Counted from the stretch's first letter, positions 21,070 through 30,666 are shown. The stretch: DNA of 36,264 nt from Clostridia bacterium (GCA_021153265.1 JAGKTU010000010.1:1-36264), one strand, 5' to 3'. Notes: generated by a model from the letters alone, not told the origin. Numbers and translations: made by a program.

Positions 21070-22902
21070 TCATTTTTTGATGTAACGCATGAATATCCTC
21101 AGCACATAGCCTGCATGAATATCATAGTTGTAGTATTGGATTCCTACATCAGTTGCATCTACATAGTTTACCGATATGCTGCTGTAGCCCGACATAAGAG
21201 GGAGCATATATTTTCCTAGCTGTACTTCAATGCTCCGAAGTTGGTAAATATCAGATACCCCATGAGGGATCGTGTATATCGTTCCCACTCCTCCCTCCAC
21301 GTCTTCCGTCCCTTTATAGTAGATATACTTGCTGTAGACAGGCTTGCCGTCGAACCGCTCCGTTGTCCGATACTCCGTTCCGGCATACAGCGGTGGATTG
21401 ATCCATTCCTTTTCACCGTCAACCATGTGGTAGAAACAGCCTGGATTGTCTGTGTCTTCCACGGCCAGAGCATCCACATATCCTTTGGTAGCCGCGTCTG
21501 TCGCGTCTGTCGGCTCGGGAAGAGCGGTGATCCGGTTTCCGTTCATGTAGATATAGAAGCCCATGTCCAGGGCTCCCTCTTTCTCCGCCACCTTGCCAAA
21601 AGCAAATCCCAAGCCTTTTTTGAACGCGGACCAAAGTTTTTTGATGGAGGAACCATCATTGCTTTTGTCGACAGCCTTAAAGTCATCTGTTACCGTCAGG
21701 GTAACGTCGTAGCTGCTGGACGTATCCGCAGCAAATACTACAGAAGCGTTTGTCGCCTGATAGGTGCCCGCCAGGGCAGTAAGGGTCTTAGTGCTGTAGG
21801 CTGTCGCGGTTTTCTTCTTATATTTCAGCGTATATTTCGCACTGTTTTTGCTGTTCAGCGGACTGACGCTTGCGCTGAATGTAACAGACAAATAAGTTCC
21901 GGAAGAATTTGCGGTGCCATTGGAATCACAGCGTCTTATGGTAAGGTCGCTGATTTTAGGAAGGGCATATTCCAGCACGGCCAGGGTTTTGGACGCTGTG
22001 CCAGTCCTGCCACGGCTGTCCTTTACCGTCGCTTTCAAAACCAGGCTTCCTGAGCTCTTGATAACTTCCGTGGTAAAGATATCCACCACATACCCGTAGC
22101 CATCAAAATCTGCGGAGTATTTGGTTATCTCGGAACCCTGTGACCCGGATGCCGTAAGAGTGACCTTCAGATAAGATTGTCCCTGGACGTACTTTCCATA
22201 CTTGCTGTAGCATCCGGTCTGGTCCGTCACGCTGATGGACACTGTAGGCTTTACACTGTCCGGGATGGAAAGGGTCTTTTCCAGTGTTACGCTTCCCAGT
22301 ACAACATCTCCCTTGTATGTGGTCAGGGTAAATGTAATCGGAACCGTTGTACCGGTGGTGTTTTGCTTTGCCAGCGTCAGAGGTGGTGTCCAGCTCTTGG
22401 ATGTGGTGGTGGACTTACTGAGAATGGTCCCGGAGGTACTGCCGCATACATAGGTCAGAGAATGGGTAAGGGTGGTGTCCCCGCGGGTAACAGAAAAAGA
22501 CAGTGCCGTTCCAAGGGGATACGAACTGTTGGTGCAGGTGCAGGTAAATGTGGAGAGATCCGGTATCGGTGTCAGCTCCCAGGAATCTACATCGGTGACT
22601 GTTCCGCTGCTCGTGCCAGTGGTGTAGGAAGCCTGGCATACCAGGGTCTTTTCCCCATCGTCGTCATGGTAGACTTTGATGGTCCTGGAATAGATCACCT
22701 TGCTTCCACTGGTGGTGGAATTATCATTGAAGGACGAAGAAAAATAATATTTCGTACCGTCCGCGTTCAGCCAGCCGGACGCCTGATTCCAGTTATAGGA
22801 CCCGCCTGTCCAGTGTGCGGTGACCTCAATTAAGACCTCTGTATATTTTTCAGTGTAGTTTTTCCCCTGTTCTGTAGCAGACATTGACAGCGTAACAGCC
22901 AT
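21070..22902 (-). CDS. DUF859-like siphovirus tail/fibre protein
   Basis: A 610-residue protein rich in Ser/Thr and beta strands. It starts MAVTLSMSATEQGKNYT; repeated domains (VKPTVSISVTDQTG, ALPKISDLTIRRC) and FKKGLGFAFGKVAEKEGALD near residue 440 are features of the DUF859 family of streptococcal-type phages. The C-terminal part is a distinct fibre or receptor-binding end. It begins 3 bp after the tail-tip gene with GGAGGAGGG as ribosome binding site. Confidence 0.65.
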   Translation of the reverse strand: MAVTLSMSATEQGKNYTEKYTEVLIEVTAHWTGGSYNWNQASGWLNADGTKYYFSSSFNDNSTTSGSKVIYSRTIKVYHDDDGEKTLVCQASYTTGTSSGTVTDVDSWELTPIPDLSTFTCTCTNSSYPLGTALSFSVTRGDTTLTHSLTYVCGSTSGTILSKSTTTSKSWTPPLTLAKQNTTGTTVPITFTLTTYKGDVVLGSVTLEKTLSIPDSVKPTVSISVTDQTGCYSKYGKYVQGQSYLKVTLTASGSQGSEITKYSADFDGYGYVVDIFTTEVIKSSGSLVLKATVKDSRGRTGTASKTLAVLEYALPKISDLTIRRCDSNGTANSSGTYLSVTFSASVSPLNSKNSAKYTLKYKKKTATAYSTKTLTALAGTYQATNASVVFAADTSSSYDVTLTVTDDFKAVDKSNDGSSIKKLWSAFKKGLGFAFGKVAEKEGALDMGFYIYMNGNRITALPEPTDATDAATKGYVDALAVEDTDNPGCFYHMVDGEKEWINPPLYAGTEYRTTERFDGKPVYSKYIYYKGTEDVEGGVGTIYTIPHGVSDIYQLRSIEVQLGKYMLPLMSGYSSISVNYVDATDVGIQYYNYDIHAGYVLRIFMRYIKK

Positions 22903-22905
22903 CGT

Positions 22906-25662
22906 TTATCCCTCCTCCATTCCAACATAGCCGCAATTGACATTTCCCTCTTCGTCCATATCAATCAGATAGCCCAGCAGATTCAGTGCCTTCGTCACCG
23001 TCAATTCCGGGGTCAGAGCGCGTCCGCTGGAGTCAAACTTCTGCACAACGGATCCATTGACAAGGATGCTGATCTCATCATTGTCAATAACCACCTTATT
23101 GGGATTATCCTCCTGGCCAATGGTCAGGCCGTTAATATCGAACGTGAAATACTTGACGATGGTGTTGATCTTGGTCTGTAAGTCGCCGTTGATCTCCTCT
23201 ATCTGTTCGACAGCCTCGGTGAATTTCAGCGTCAGCTTATCCGAGAGGAGCTTCAATTCGCTTTCCGTGGTCTTTTTGAACGTCTCATAGTCGCTGGTCT
23301 GCACATAGGATTTCAGAGCATTCATAACGACCTTTTCGCTGTCGTTGATGATCTGGGTGTACTGCTCCGTAATGGTCTGCCGAATTTCATTCAGCTCTTC
23401 ATCCACATCCTCGGTGAACTTCTTCCAGGTGTAGTCGTTAAAATTCAGACTGTCCGCCTCGGTAAAATCCACAAGCGTGCCTATGTAAGCGCCCAGTTCC
23501 TCGCCATCATTGGCGGTGAATGTCTTGCCGTCATCGGAATACTTGATATGCAGGTACTGAGTTTTTCCGTCGGCACCGGCAGCGCCTGGAGTTCCGTTGG
23601 TGCCATCATTGCCGCGGCACTGGGTCCAGGTGTATCTACTGCGATCCGTAGGTGCAGTCGTCTCTGTGGTGCTGCAAACTCCCATATATCTTGTGTCACT
23701 ATCCGGTGTCTCGGTCATGTATAGGCCGTTTGGTTTCGGAGAATACTTGACGTAAAAATAGGTTGATTGTCCGTCTTGGCCGTCTGCGCCGTCGATTCCC
23801 GGCTTTCCGTCCTCACCTACGATCTTTCGCCAGCTATAGGCACTGAAATCTGTAGGATCTGTCTGGGTTCCATTGACACAGGTGCCCATCCAGTCGCCCA
23901 GCTCCTCGCCGCCGTTTGCAGTGAAGGTTTTGCCGTCATCGGAATACTTCACATGGAAATACTGGCTTTTTCCGTCGGCACCTGCGGCGCCCGGAGTGCC
24001 GTCCGTTCCGTCCAGTCCCCTTACCCTGCACCAGGTATACACCGTATGATCCGTGGGTGCCGTTGCTTGGCTGGTACTGCAGGTGCCCATGTATTGGGTA
24101 TTCTCATCAGGTTCTTCTGTCATTTCCCGGCCGTCCTCATATTGGCTGTACCGGATGTAGAAATAGGTCCCATCAATGCCTTTGATGGCTTCATTCATTT
24201 CGACAATCTCTTCTTCAAGGTCATCGATAGCCTGCATTCTGGCAATTCCATTGTCCAGGTCAAAGAAAAACGCACCGTTGGCACTCTGGATGGTACCGGC
24301 CGTAAGGTGGGCGGTAGTTACAAACTCCGCAAGCAGGCCCTGATCCAGGGTGGCTCCCATGACAAAGGGACCGTTGTAGCCGTTCTTCGATGCGCCCCAG
24401 CCCTCATAGTTGAAACGCCAGACCTTTACAGCCTGGGCAGGATCCTCGTTGTCGGCAATATACAGCGTGTCGGGCATACCGTCACCGTTGGTGTCCAGCA
24501 GCCGGACAGCGCCGCCGGTAACGCCCAGGATGTTTTTTGTCATCTCCGCCGCTGCCCGCTGGACAAGGTTGGATACTGTCCCGGAAGATGGTTTGTTGTT
24601 CAACTCCTGCTGCTGTTTGACAATGGTGTCAGCCAGGTTACTTTTCACTTTGCCCAGGGTCACCTTTTCATAGCGTTCCAGCAAAGGCTTGTACCGTACG
24701 GAAACCGCCCTGGCAGAAGCATACACGCCCATCTTGGCAAATTCCACCGTTACCGTATCGCCCAGGAGTACCCGTTCCAGAAGGGCCATTCCCCTATATT
24801 CCGGGGTCTGTTCCAGGGCTACAAATTCCACAGTCCAGGATACATCCGGGACACCGATTTCGTTGTCCTTGATGTACTTTTGTGCCCTGGCGCGGAGCTG
24901 GTCCTCCGTGGGGGCAGTTTCCCACTCCGTAGAGAAGTCCAGCGGCAGGATCTTTACATACCCAAAAGTTCCTTCCGCATTTACAATCTTCTCAGAAAGC
25001 TGCACCAGCTCTCCCTCTGTGCTGACCCAGTAAGGGTATACGCCCGTGTAGCAGGCGGCGCAGTTTTCGTCCTGTTCAAAGGAGGTCAGGTTCTTTCCGT
25101 ATCGAATCGTCACGCCACGATCCGCTCCACGCCGTGTCAGCAGGTTTACCGTCCAGCGGTCAAACTCATATTCGCCGCCAAACGTGTCCAGCACGGAGCC
25201 GCGGACGCCGCCCAGGAGCTTCCAAATAGCAGTCGGCACAGAGACCGTCATGGTTCCCTGTGCCGACTTATCTGTGAGAAACTCAAAAGGGCAATCCGTT
25301 GCCGCATTGTTTTTCAGCCCCTGAAGGGCCAGGTGGGCACCTGTCTCTGAAAAAGGGCTGACCGTTATGCCTGCCAGATCATAGGCCAGATGCCGGGCAA
25401 AAACCCGGACGATGCCATTCAATGGCTTTGTGATACGGTACACCCGGAAAGGCTGGTGCTCCGCCACCGGATTGGGTTTCGCCAGGATGATAGATCGCTG
25501 GCAGATTTCCGAAAAATGAATGCCCGTCACCGGGTACAGCATCTCCAACTCAAAGATGCCGTTGAGCGCTTCTTCCACAGTAGCATCGATGGCATCCCGG
25601 AGAATACCCAGGCCGTTTGTTGTAAAAGCGGTTTCAGATGCCGCGTAAAGAATCGGTTTCAT
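22906..25662 (-). CDS. Tail-tip (tal-type) protein with collagen-like and carbohydrate-binding repeats
   Basis: A 918-residue protein starting MKPILYAASETAFTTN from an ATG that overlaps the Dit stop as ATGA. Residues 1-350 match the phage minor structural/endopeptidase-tail N-terminal region (GHL of tail tip). Residues about 497-766 hold two composite repeats of 135 residues, each with a KYS...YMG-type domain, a GTPGAAGADGK collagen-like linker and a KYSDDGKTFTAN domain. The rest is coiled-coil (NEIRQTITEQYTQIIN) and a short terminal knob. It is part of the adsorption apparatus. Whether it has peptidase activity cannot be seen. Confidence 0.75.
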   Translation of the reverse strand: MKPILYAASETAFTTNGLGILRDAIDATVEEALNGIFELEMLYPVTGIHFSEICQRSIILAKPNPVAEHQPFRVYRITKPLNGIVRVFARHLAYDLAGITVSPFSETGAHLALQGLKNNAATDCPFEFLTDKSAQGTMTVSVPTAIWKLLGGVRGSVLDTFGGEYEFDRWTVNLLTRRGADRGVTIRYGKNLTSFEQDENCAACYTGVYPYWVSTEGELVQLSEKIVNAEGTFGYVKILPLDFSTEWETAPTEDQLRARAQKYIKDNEIGVPDVSWTVEFVALEQTPEYRGMALLERVLLGDTVTVEFAKMGVYASARAVSVRYKPLLERYEKVTLGKVKSNLADTIVKQQQELNNKPSSGTVSNLVQRAAAEMTKNILGVTGGAVRLLDTNGDGMPDTLYIADNEDPAQAVKVWRFNYEGWGASKNGYNGPFVMGATLDQGLLAEFVTTAHLTAGTIQSANGAFFFDLDNGIARMQAIDDLEEEIVEMNEAIKGIDGTYFYIRYSQYEDGREMTEEPDENTQYMGTCSTSQATAPTDHTVYTWCRVRGLDGTDGTPGAAGADGKSQYFHVKYSDDGKTFTANGGEELGDWMGTCVNGTQTDPTDFSAYSWRKIVGEDGKPGIDGADGQDGQSTYFYVKYSPKPNGLYMTETPDSDTRYMGVCSTTETTAPTDRSRYTWTQCRGNDGTNGTPGAAGADGKTQYLHIKYSDDGKTFTANDGEELGAYIGTLVDFTEADSLNFNDYTWKKFTEDVDEELNEIRQTITEQYTQIINDSEKVVMNALKSYVQTSDYETFKKTTESELKLLSDKLTLKFTEAVEQIEEINGDLQTKINTIVKYFTFDINGLTIGQEDNPNKVVIDNDEISILVNGSVVQKFDSSGRALTPELTVTKALNLLGYLIDMDEEGNVNCGYVGMEEG
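23492..24010. repeat. Direct repeat inside the tail-tip gene (period 405 bp)
   Basis: About 115 bp around 23492-23605 recur at 23897-24010 with high identity (shared TTGCCGTCATCGGAATACTT and CCGTCGGCACC). The period of 405 bp equals 135 codons, so whole repeats can be gained or lost in frame. Confidence 0.7.
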
Positions 25663-26399
25663 AGCGTCCACCACCTCGGAGTGATTTCAAGCCTCGATAC
25701 GCCACCAGTCCAGCTTACCGCGTTGCTTCCTGGCTGGAGGGTGGGAAATTCAGGGGCGTAGATATGGTTGTTCCAATTCTCCGCCGCGCCATCACCATTC
25801 TCCTGGTAGGCGTTCTGCAGCTCGCAGTCCAGGGTAACACTGCCGTCCAGGTCAAACACCTTGACCGTGGTATCTCCCACCGTTACCGTGCCATCACCGG
25901 ATCCGTAGACCCGGATGAGCGGCAAGGCTGGGAAATAGTCGTTTTTAAGGGTCGATGCAGCGTAGAAAGTCAGCGGTGTTTCACCGGAGATCAAAAAACG
26001 CTGGGGCTTGCAGTCGAACATCAAGGATACTTCTCCAACCCTGTTCAAGAGCTTCATATCGAAGTTTACAGGGCCAATAAACACACCCAGCCGGAAGTAT
26101 TCGGGGTTATACCCGTCAGTCAAGCGCTTATAGGTGCCATCGGACAGCAGCCACCGCCGTGCTTTCTCTGCATTGGTGGCAAAGTCCTTGAAAATCGCCA
26201 CCGGGTAGCTGACCGTGATATTCTTGAACCGCCCGTTGTCCCGGAACAGATCGCCGTTACGCCCCGGAATGGAGATCCGTTCCAGATCCCGTTCCGGGGC
26301 GTTGAAGGTGTGGACACCGCTGGTGATCATGCCGAATTCCGTGCAGGAATGTCCCCCAAAAGAAAAGCGGCGTCCATTTTTTGCGTAGGCTTCACTCAT
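25659..26399 (-). CDS. Distal tail (Dit) protein
   Basis: A 246-residue protein with the features of phage distal tail proteins: FGGHSCTEFGMITSGVH near the start, ERDLERISIPGRNGDL, and a C-terminal domain (GDGTVTVGDTTVKVFDL). It forms the hexameric ring linking the tail tube to the tip. ATGA overlap with the tape measure upstream and the tail-tip gene downstream. Confidence 0.85.
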   Translation of the reverse strand: MSEAYAKNGRRFSFGGHSCTEFGMITSGVHTFNAPERDLERISIPGRNGDLFRDNGRFKNITVSYPVAIFKDFATNAEKARRWLLSDGTYKRLTDGYNPEYFRLGVFIGPVNFDMKLLNRVGEVSLMFDCKPQRFLISGETPLTFYAASTLKNDYFPALPLIRVYGSGDGTVTVGDTTVKVFDLDGSVTLDCELQNAYQENGDGAAENWNNHIYAPEFPTLQPGSNAVSWTGGVSRLEITPRWWTL

Positions 26400-28486
26400 G
26401 TCACAGCCGCCTCCTTCTGGTTGTAAATGTGCTGCATTTCATCCATGACGATCTCCGCCAATTCTCGGACATCCTGGCCGGGAGCGCCGTAGATGGTGAA
26501 ATTCACGCCGCCCAGGTGGGTCGCGTGATTGGTGGTGTTGTTCGTAAGAGGCTGGACTATCGCCCGGCCTCCCGAAACGGTCAGCAGCTCCGGGCCGGCT
26601 TCACCTACGATGGCGGAACCGGACCAAACCGTACCGCCATTGGCCAGCATGGGGATAGTGCCGATCTGACCGATATTGACACCGGGTATGTTGTTTACGC
26701 CCCGAATGAGAGAATTGATACCGGAGATTGCTCCATTTACCAGCCTGATAACCGCATTGATGGGAGATTTCATCAGACCGGAAAGGCCGGAGAAGATTCC
26801 ACCGAAGATCTGTTTCACGCCCTCCCAGGCACGTGTCCAGTCACCGGTAAAGACACCGCGGATGAAGTTTATGATACCGTCGAATATCTGCTTTACGGAA
26901 TCCCAGAGAACTTTCAGATCGTCAAAGAACGCATTGAGCACACCGCCCAAAACCGGGCCGAAAACCTCCGTCCAGTCCTTTGCGAATACACCCTGCAGGA
27001 AGTCGTCCACCTTTTGAAGCATGGCCTGAATCTCATCGCCTTTGGTTCCGATCAGTACCACCAGTGCAACGATGGCCGCCACAATGGCGGCAACGGGATT
27101 GGAAACGATGAAGCTCAGCACCGTAGAAAAGGTATCCTTCATTTTTGGAAGTATATTGATGATGCTGTTCACCGAGGACGTAACCCCGGAAAATGCCGAT
27201 GTGACTGGGCCAATGGCCGCAATCAGCGCAACGGTTCCGATAATGAAGTTCTGTGTGCCTTCATCCAGGCCGTTGAACCACTCCAGCGCCTCAGTGACCA
27301 GGTTTGTCAGCTTCGTAGCCAAGGGTTCCAATTTTTCGCCCAGCAGGGCCATCTGATCCTGCAAATCAGCATTGGCCTGGTTAGCTTCCACCAAAGTGGC
27401 GTTGTTTTCTTTCCACTTCTCTCCGGCTGCTGTAAGGCCCTGTTCTGCCATGACCTGCATAACCAGGTTCGCCCGCTCCGCTTCCGTGGAACACTGCTGC
27501 AACGCGAGATTAAAGAAGTCCTCGGCAGTTTTGGCATCCGCCACGGACTGGTTCCAGGCTTCATTTTCTGCGGTGGCTTCCCGCATTTTGACACCGTAGG
27601 TTTCACCCTCCTGAGCGCCCCAATTGAGAATATCCGCAAACGTTCCAGTAACTTCTCCGGCCTTGACCGTTTCGTTGATCGCTTCCGCAAGGCTGTCGAT
27701 AGGGATGCTGTCTCCATAGGTTGCCCAGCCGCCGATGGTGCTCTGGATCAGGGTTAGCAGGTCCCCTTGGCTCAGTTCCAAAGCCTGAAGGTTTGCCAGG
27801 GTGGTTGCGGCACTCTGATCGTCCGCCAGAACGCCGAACAATTCCCGGTATGCCTCCTTGGTCTGATCGGCGGTGTATCCCGCCTTTTCCGAGGAAACCT
27901 CCAGAGAGCCCATAATTGTTCGGTACTCCTTCGTCTCCTCGGCCACACCCTTCAGGGATTCCACGATATTCCCGGCCGCTTCGGAGATCAGTTCCGCTTT
28001 CAGGATATCTCCAAAACCGGCTGCTTCATTTTTTGCCCCTTCCAAGGAATCCTTCGCATTGTCAGCGGCCTTTTTCACATCCCGGAGACTATCGTCCTCA
28101 ATGTCCCGTATGGCGCTAGCGGTTTTGTCAGCTTCCTGGCGGGTATTGCGTAGGGTTATCTCATTGGCTTCGATCTGCCGTTCCAGCTCCCGGTAGGCCC
28201 TTTCATTGACCTGGGTACCGTTTGCCATGTCCGAATCCGCCTTATCCTTGGCGGCTCGGAGGGATTTGATAACACCCTCAGTTTTTTCGATGGACTGGTT
28301 CAGAAGCTCCTGCTTCTGTTTCAGGAGAACTACGTTTGTAGGGTCCATTTTCAGAAGCTTTTCGATCTTCTTTAGTTCACTCTGGGTGCTTCTCGCATCA
28401 GCAGATACCGAATTGATAGCCTTGCTAAGGCTTGTGGTATCGCCGCCGATTTCCACGATAATACCCTTTACTTTCGTACCGCTCAC
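26396..28486 (-). CDS. Tape measure protein
   Basis: A 696-residue protein, GTG start after GAGGAGG. Residues 1-150 are a charged coiled-coil (KKIEKLLKMDPTNVVLLKQ). The middle has hydrophobic segments (IGTVALIAAIGPVTSAF and VAAIVAAIVALVVLIG) and the C-terminus a small domain (VNFTIYGAPGQDVRELA). It sets tail length and helps DNA delivery. A length near 700 residues predicts a fairly short tail, roughly 100 nm by the usual 1.5 angstrom per residue. Confidence 0.9.
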   Translation of the reverse strand: MSGTKVKGIIVEIGGDTTSLSKAINSVSADARSTQSELKKIEKLLKMDPTNVVLLKQKQELLNQSIEKTEGVIKSLRAAKDKADSDMANGTQVNERAYRELERQIEANEITLRNTRQEADKTASAIRDIEDDSLRDVKKAADNAKDSLEGAKNEAAGFGDILKAELISEAAGNIVESLKGVAEETKEYRTIMGSLEVSSEKAGYTADQTKEAYRELFGVLADDQSAATTLANLQALELSQGDLLTLIQSTIGGWATYGDSIPIDSLAEAINETVKAGEVTGTFADILNWGAQEGETYGVKMREATAENEAWNQSVADAKTAEDFFNLALQQCSTEAERANLVMQVMAEQGLTAAGEKWKENNATLVEANQANADLQDQMALLGEKLEPLATKLTNLVTEALEWFNGLDEGTQNFIIGTVALIAAIGPVTSAFSGVTSSVNSIINILPKMKDTFSTVLSFIVSNPVAAIVAAIVALVVLIGTKGDEIQAMLQKVDDFLQGVFAKDWTEVFGPVLGGVLNAFFDDLKVLWDSVKQIFDGIINFIRGVFTGDWTRAWEGVKQIFGGIFSGLSGLMKSPINAVIRLVNGAISGINSLIRGVNNIPGVNIGQIGTIPMLANGGTVWSGSAIVGEAGPELLTVSGGRAIVQPLTNNTTNHATHLGGVNFTIYGAPGQDVRELAEIVMDEMQHIYNQKEAAVT

Positions 28487-28498
28487 CTGTCCACCTCC

Positions 28499-29076
28499 TC
28501 AGAAATTATCAAAATCATCCTGCGTTGCCAGCACAGGGTAATGCTCTTTGTCATTGGCCTTTTCGGTCAGCATATCGTACACCATGCCCATGGTGTACGA
28601 TGCAAGCACCTCATCCGAAACAAGCCCCAACTCCGCACAGCGCAGCAGAAATGCCGCGCCGTTGGGCTCGCGGGTTGTGGCCCTTATTTTTTTGCCGGGA
28701 TGGACGTTGTCTTCTGGTTGATTCCCCACAGTTCCAGGATCACCGGGAACACCTCATAGATAGAGAAAACGCCGTCAAAGGATTCCAGCCACGCATCCGG
28801 ATCCCGGGGGACGATGCCCTCCTTGTCCGCATGGTAGGCCATGGCCCAGGCCGTCCGCTCAAAAATGGTCAGGTCAATTTCGTCCAGCTGAGCGGCTTCC
28901 CGCTCCTCTTCGGTAGCATTCTTGGAAAGGTTCTGGGCGGCGTTGAAGCTTTTTCGCAGGCGATTCATATCCGCCACCATATCCTTGCCGAAGTTGATTC
29001 GGTAAATCTTGGGCAACAGGGCACTGGCTCCCAGCACCACAGGCTTCCCGCAGATCTGAATTTCCTTCTTGATCAT
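28499..29076 (-). CDS. Tail assembly chaperone GT-type fusion by -1 frameshift
   Basis: The second frame (ending at 28499, text IRATTREPNGAAFLLRC to DDFDNF) has no good start of its own and is reached from the upstream chaperone frame by a -1 slip at 28687-28693. The predicted fusion is 192 residues: 130 from the first frame and 62 from the second. In lambda-like phages such a G-GT pair is made in fixed ratio for tail assembly, and the tape measure follows directly, as here. Confidence 0.8.
28684..29076 (-). CDS. Tail assembly chaperone (gpG-like)
   Basis: A 130-residue protein, MIKKEIQICGKPVVLGAS onward, with RINFGKDMVADMNRLR and DAWLESFDGVFSIYEVFPVI typical of Firmicutes tail assembly chaperones. 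The frame ends at TAA directly after the A_AAA_AAA slippery heptamer. It lies between the major tail protein and the tape measure. Supports tape-measure folding and tail polymerisation. Confidence 0.85.
   Translation of the reverse strand: MIKKEIQICGKPVVLGASALLPKIYRINFGKDMVADMNRLRKSFNAAQNLSKNATEEEREAAQLDEIDLTIFERTAWAMAYHADKEGIVPRDPDAWLESFDGVFSIYEVFPVILELWGINQKTTSIPAKK
28687..28693 (-). promoter_or_regulatory. -1 ribosomal frameshift site A_AAA_AAA
   Basis: In the zero frame GCA AAA AAA TAA; a -1 slip gives AAA ATA AGG. The adjacent stop codon and a possible GGGC/GCCC stem downstream would favour slipping. Seven consecutive A bases are visible on the minus strand. Confidence 0.8.
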
Positions 29077-29088
29077 AGGCTACACCTC

Positions 29089-29676
29089 TCAGCCGGAAGT
29101 AGTGGTGTCCTTGATCCAGACCGCCTTGTTCCAGTTGTCATAGACGCTCTGGGGCGTTTCTGCGGTGGTGCTGGCCTTCACCATACCATCAGGAAGAGGA
29201 ACTGAGGAAATGGTCAGGGCCTCGGTGTCAGGCTGCTTCTGGTTGTCCTTATTCTCGCCCTTGATATTGGGGCGGTTCGCCGTGCAGTTGTAAAGAACAT
29301 GGCGGCGGTGGTTCTTGTCGCCCAGGAACTCATAGAGCATAGCGAAGGGTTTCCCTTCCTTCAGGGCGTTTTCCACCAGCACCTTGTCCTTTTCACTGAT
29401 GGTGTTGCCCAGATGTTCCACCCGGAACCAGTCAGGAACCATAGCGATATTCAGATCACCGGAATAACCGTTGTTGCTGTTGGCCGTATAGTAATCCATG
29501 GCATCTGCCCGGAGCTTTACGGTCTCGCCCTGTGCCGCCAGATCCATGGAGATGGCACCCAGCAGGCGAACGGGTGTGCCATAGTTGTAGGTGCCCTCTG
29601 CCAGATCAAGGGTAAGGGGCGCCACGTGCACGTTGGCAAGGTCAAAATGAACCTTGTTTTCAGTTGCTTCGCTCAT
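29089..29676 (-). CDS. Major tail protein
   Basis: A 195-residue protein of the phi13/TP901-type tail tube family: HFDLANVHVAPLTLDL, YGTPVRLLGAISMDL, and RHVLYNCTANRPNIKGE. Polymerises into the tail tube. Position after the tail completion gene and before the chaperones is standard. Confidence 0.85.
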   Translation of the reverse strand: MSEATENKVHFDLANVHVAPLTLDLAEGTYNYGTPVRLLGAISMDLAAQGETVKLRADAMDYYTANSNNGYSGDLNIAMVPDWFRVEHLGNTISEKDKVLVENALKEGKPFAMLYEFLGDKNHRRHVLYNCTANRPNIKGENKDNQKQPDTEALTISSVPLPDGMVKASTTAETPQSVYDNWNKAVWIKDTTTSG

Positions 29677-29678
29677 TG

Positions 29679-29987
29679 TTACACCTCAATTTCATAAACA
29701 ATTTTGTAGCAGTTTTCGGATTTGATGTATTCCTCGGATTTGTGCCAGACGATACCTGCCAGAGCGGCTTCTAGTCGGGCTTCCAGCGCCGGGTCCTTGA
29801 CCGCACAGTACAGTTCGATGGCCACATCGGAATAAGTGTAGTAAACCCCGCTGTCAGCCGGCAGCGGGGTAGTATTGGTGCAGAGGACACAGGCAAAAGG
29901 GAGCGGGGGTGCCTCTCCCTCGGGCCATGCCCGGTAGGTTGTAGGCACCACGGAATTTATGAGATCAATGATTTGGGTTAGCGTCAT
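29679..29987 (-). CDS. Tail completion (minor tail) protein
   Basis: A 102-residue protein starting MTLTQIIDLINSVVPTTYRAW, with a YTYSDVAIELYCAVKDPALEARL middle typical of the phage tail-terminator family (gpU-like). Overlaps the gp10-like gene by 4 bp. Confidence 0.7.
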   Translation of the reverse strand: MTLTQIIDLINSVVPTTYRAWPEGEAPPLPFACVLCTNTTPLPADSGVYYTYSDVAIELYCAVKDPALEARLEAALAGIVWHKSEEYIKSENCYKIVYEIEV

Positions 29988-30361
29988 TTGCTCAGTCCCA
30001 CCTTTACAGCAGTATGTAGATTCCGCTCCGCTTCGTCTCTTGCCTTGGTGATATGTCCATCGCCCTCTACCCGTCCGCCGTTCACCTTTGCGTGACCGTC
30101 GTTCAGGAGATGGGTGAGCTGGTAGCGGTCTTTGTTATGGACCTGGACGCGGATATCAAATTCCCCGGAGTAAGCTTTGCGAACCCGCCAGGATTCGGCG
30201 TAGTCGCCCGAATCCTTTGGAGAATTCTGCTGCAGGGTATCCCGGCATTTTTTCGCCGTCTCCTCCACGTCCGAAAAGACCTCTTGGGCTACTTCCTGGC
30301 TGTATTCCGCCAATGCTCCTGCAATTGCATCGCCCAGGCCGTCAATGCCGACTTTAGCCAT
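29984..30361 (-). CDS. HK97 gp10-like neck protein
   Basis: A 125-residue protein with ETAKKCRDTLQQNSPKDSGDY and a YQLTHLLNDGHA...HITKARDEAER end, the hallmark of HK97-gp10-like tail/neck components. Its ATG shares a base with the preceding TGA. Confidence 0.85.
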   Translation of the reverse strand: MAKVGIDGLGDAIAGALAEYSQEVAQEVFSDVEETAKKCRDTLQQNSPKDSGDYAESWRVRKAYSGEFDIRVQVHNKDRYQLTHLLNDGHAKVNGGRVEGDGHITKARDEAERNLHTAVKVGLSK

Positions 30362-30666
30362 CAGATGCCCACCCGCCTTTCCAGATACAGCTCCGTCTTG
30401 TCATCCTTGCGGCGGTACGTACGGTAGACCTTATAGCGTATCCCGTCCAGGACGGCGATTCCCTCACCGCCGTATTCATCCGTGTAGACGATAACTTTAT
30501 AGGCAGCATTCAAGCCCTGTTTTCCTGCCGCCGCCCATTCGCTCTGTGTAATGGATTCCACGGAGCAAAAAAGTTCATGCCCCGGAAGTTCCCGCGGCAC
30601 TTTCTGTTTCAGCGCATCTTCCTCATAAATTACAGGAACCAGAGTGATGGTCTCAGTCGTATCCAC
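30361..30666 (-). CDS. Head closure protein
   Basis: A 101-residue product from a GTG start (MDTTETITLVPVIYEED) with GGGAGG upstream, overlapping the connector gene by 14 bp; the longer frame from 30729 lacks a ribosome binding site. VIYTDEYGGEGIAVLDGIRYKVYRTY, shown here in part, is the usual head-tail joining family. Seals the portal after packaging. Confidence 0.7.
   Translation of the reverse strand: MDTTETITLVPVIYEEDALKQKVPRELPGHELFCSVESITQSEWAAAGKQGLNAAYKVIVYTDEYGGEGIAVLDGIRYKVYRTYRRKDDKTELYLERRVGI

Noticed and set aside
23492..24010. Repeats as a CRISPR array
   Set aside because: Two long in-frame copies within a tail gene with a codon-multiple period; no short repeat-spacer pattern anywhere in the window.
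25659..25674. GTG start at 25674 for the tail-tip protein
   Set aside because: The ATG at 25662 has better spacing to GAGGTGG and the usual ATGA overlap with the Dit stop.
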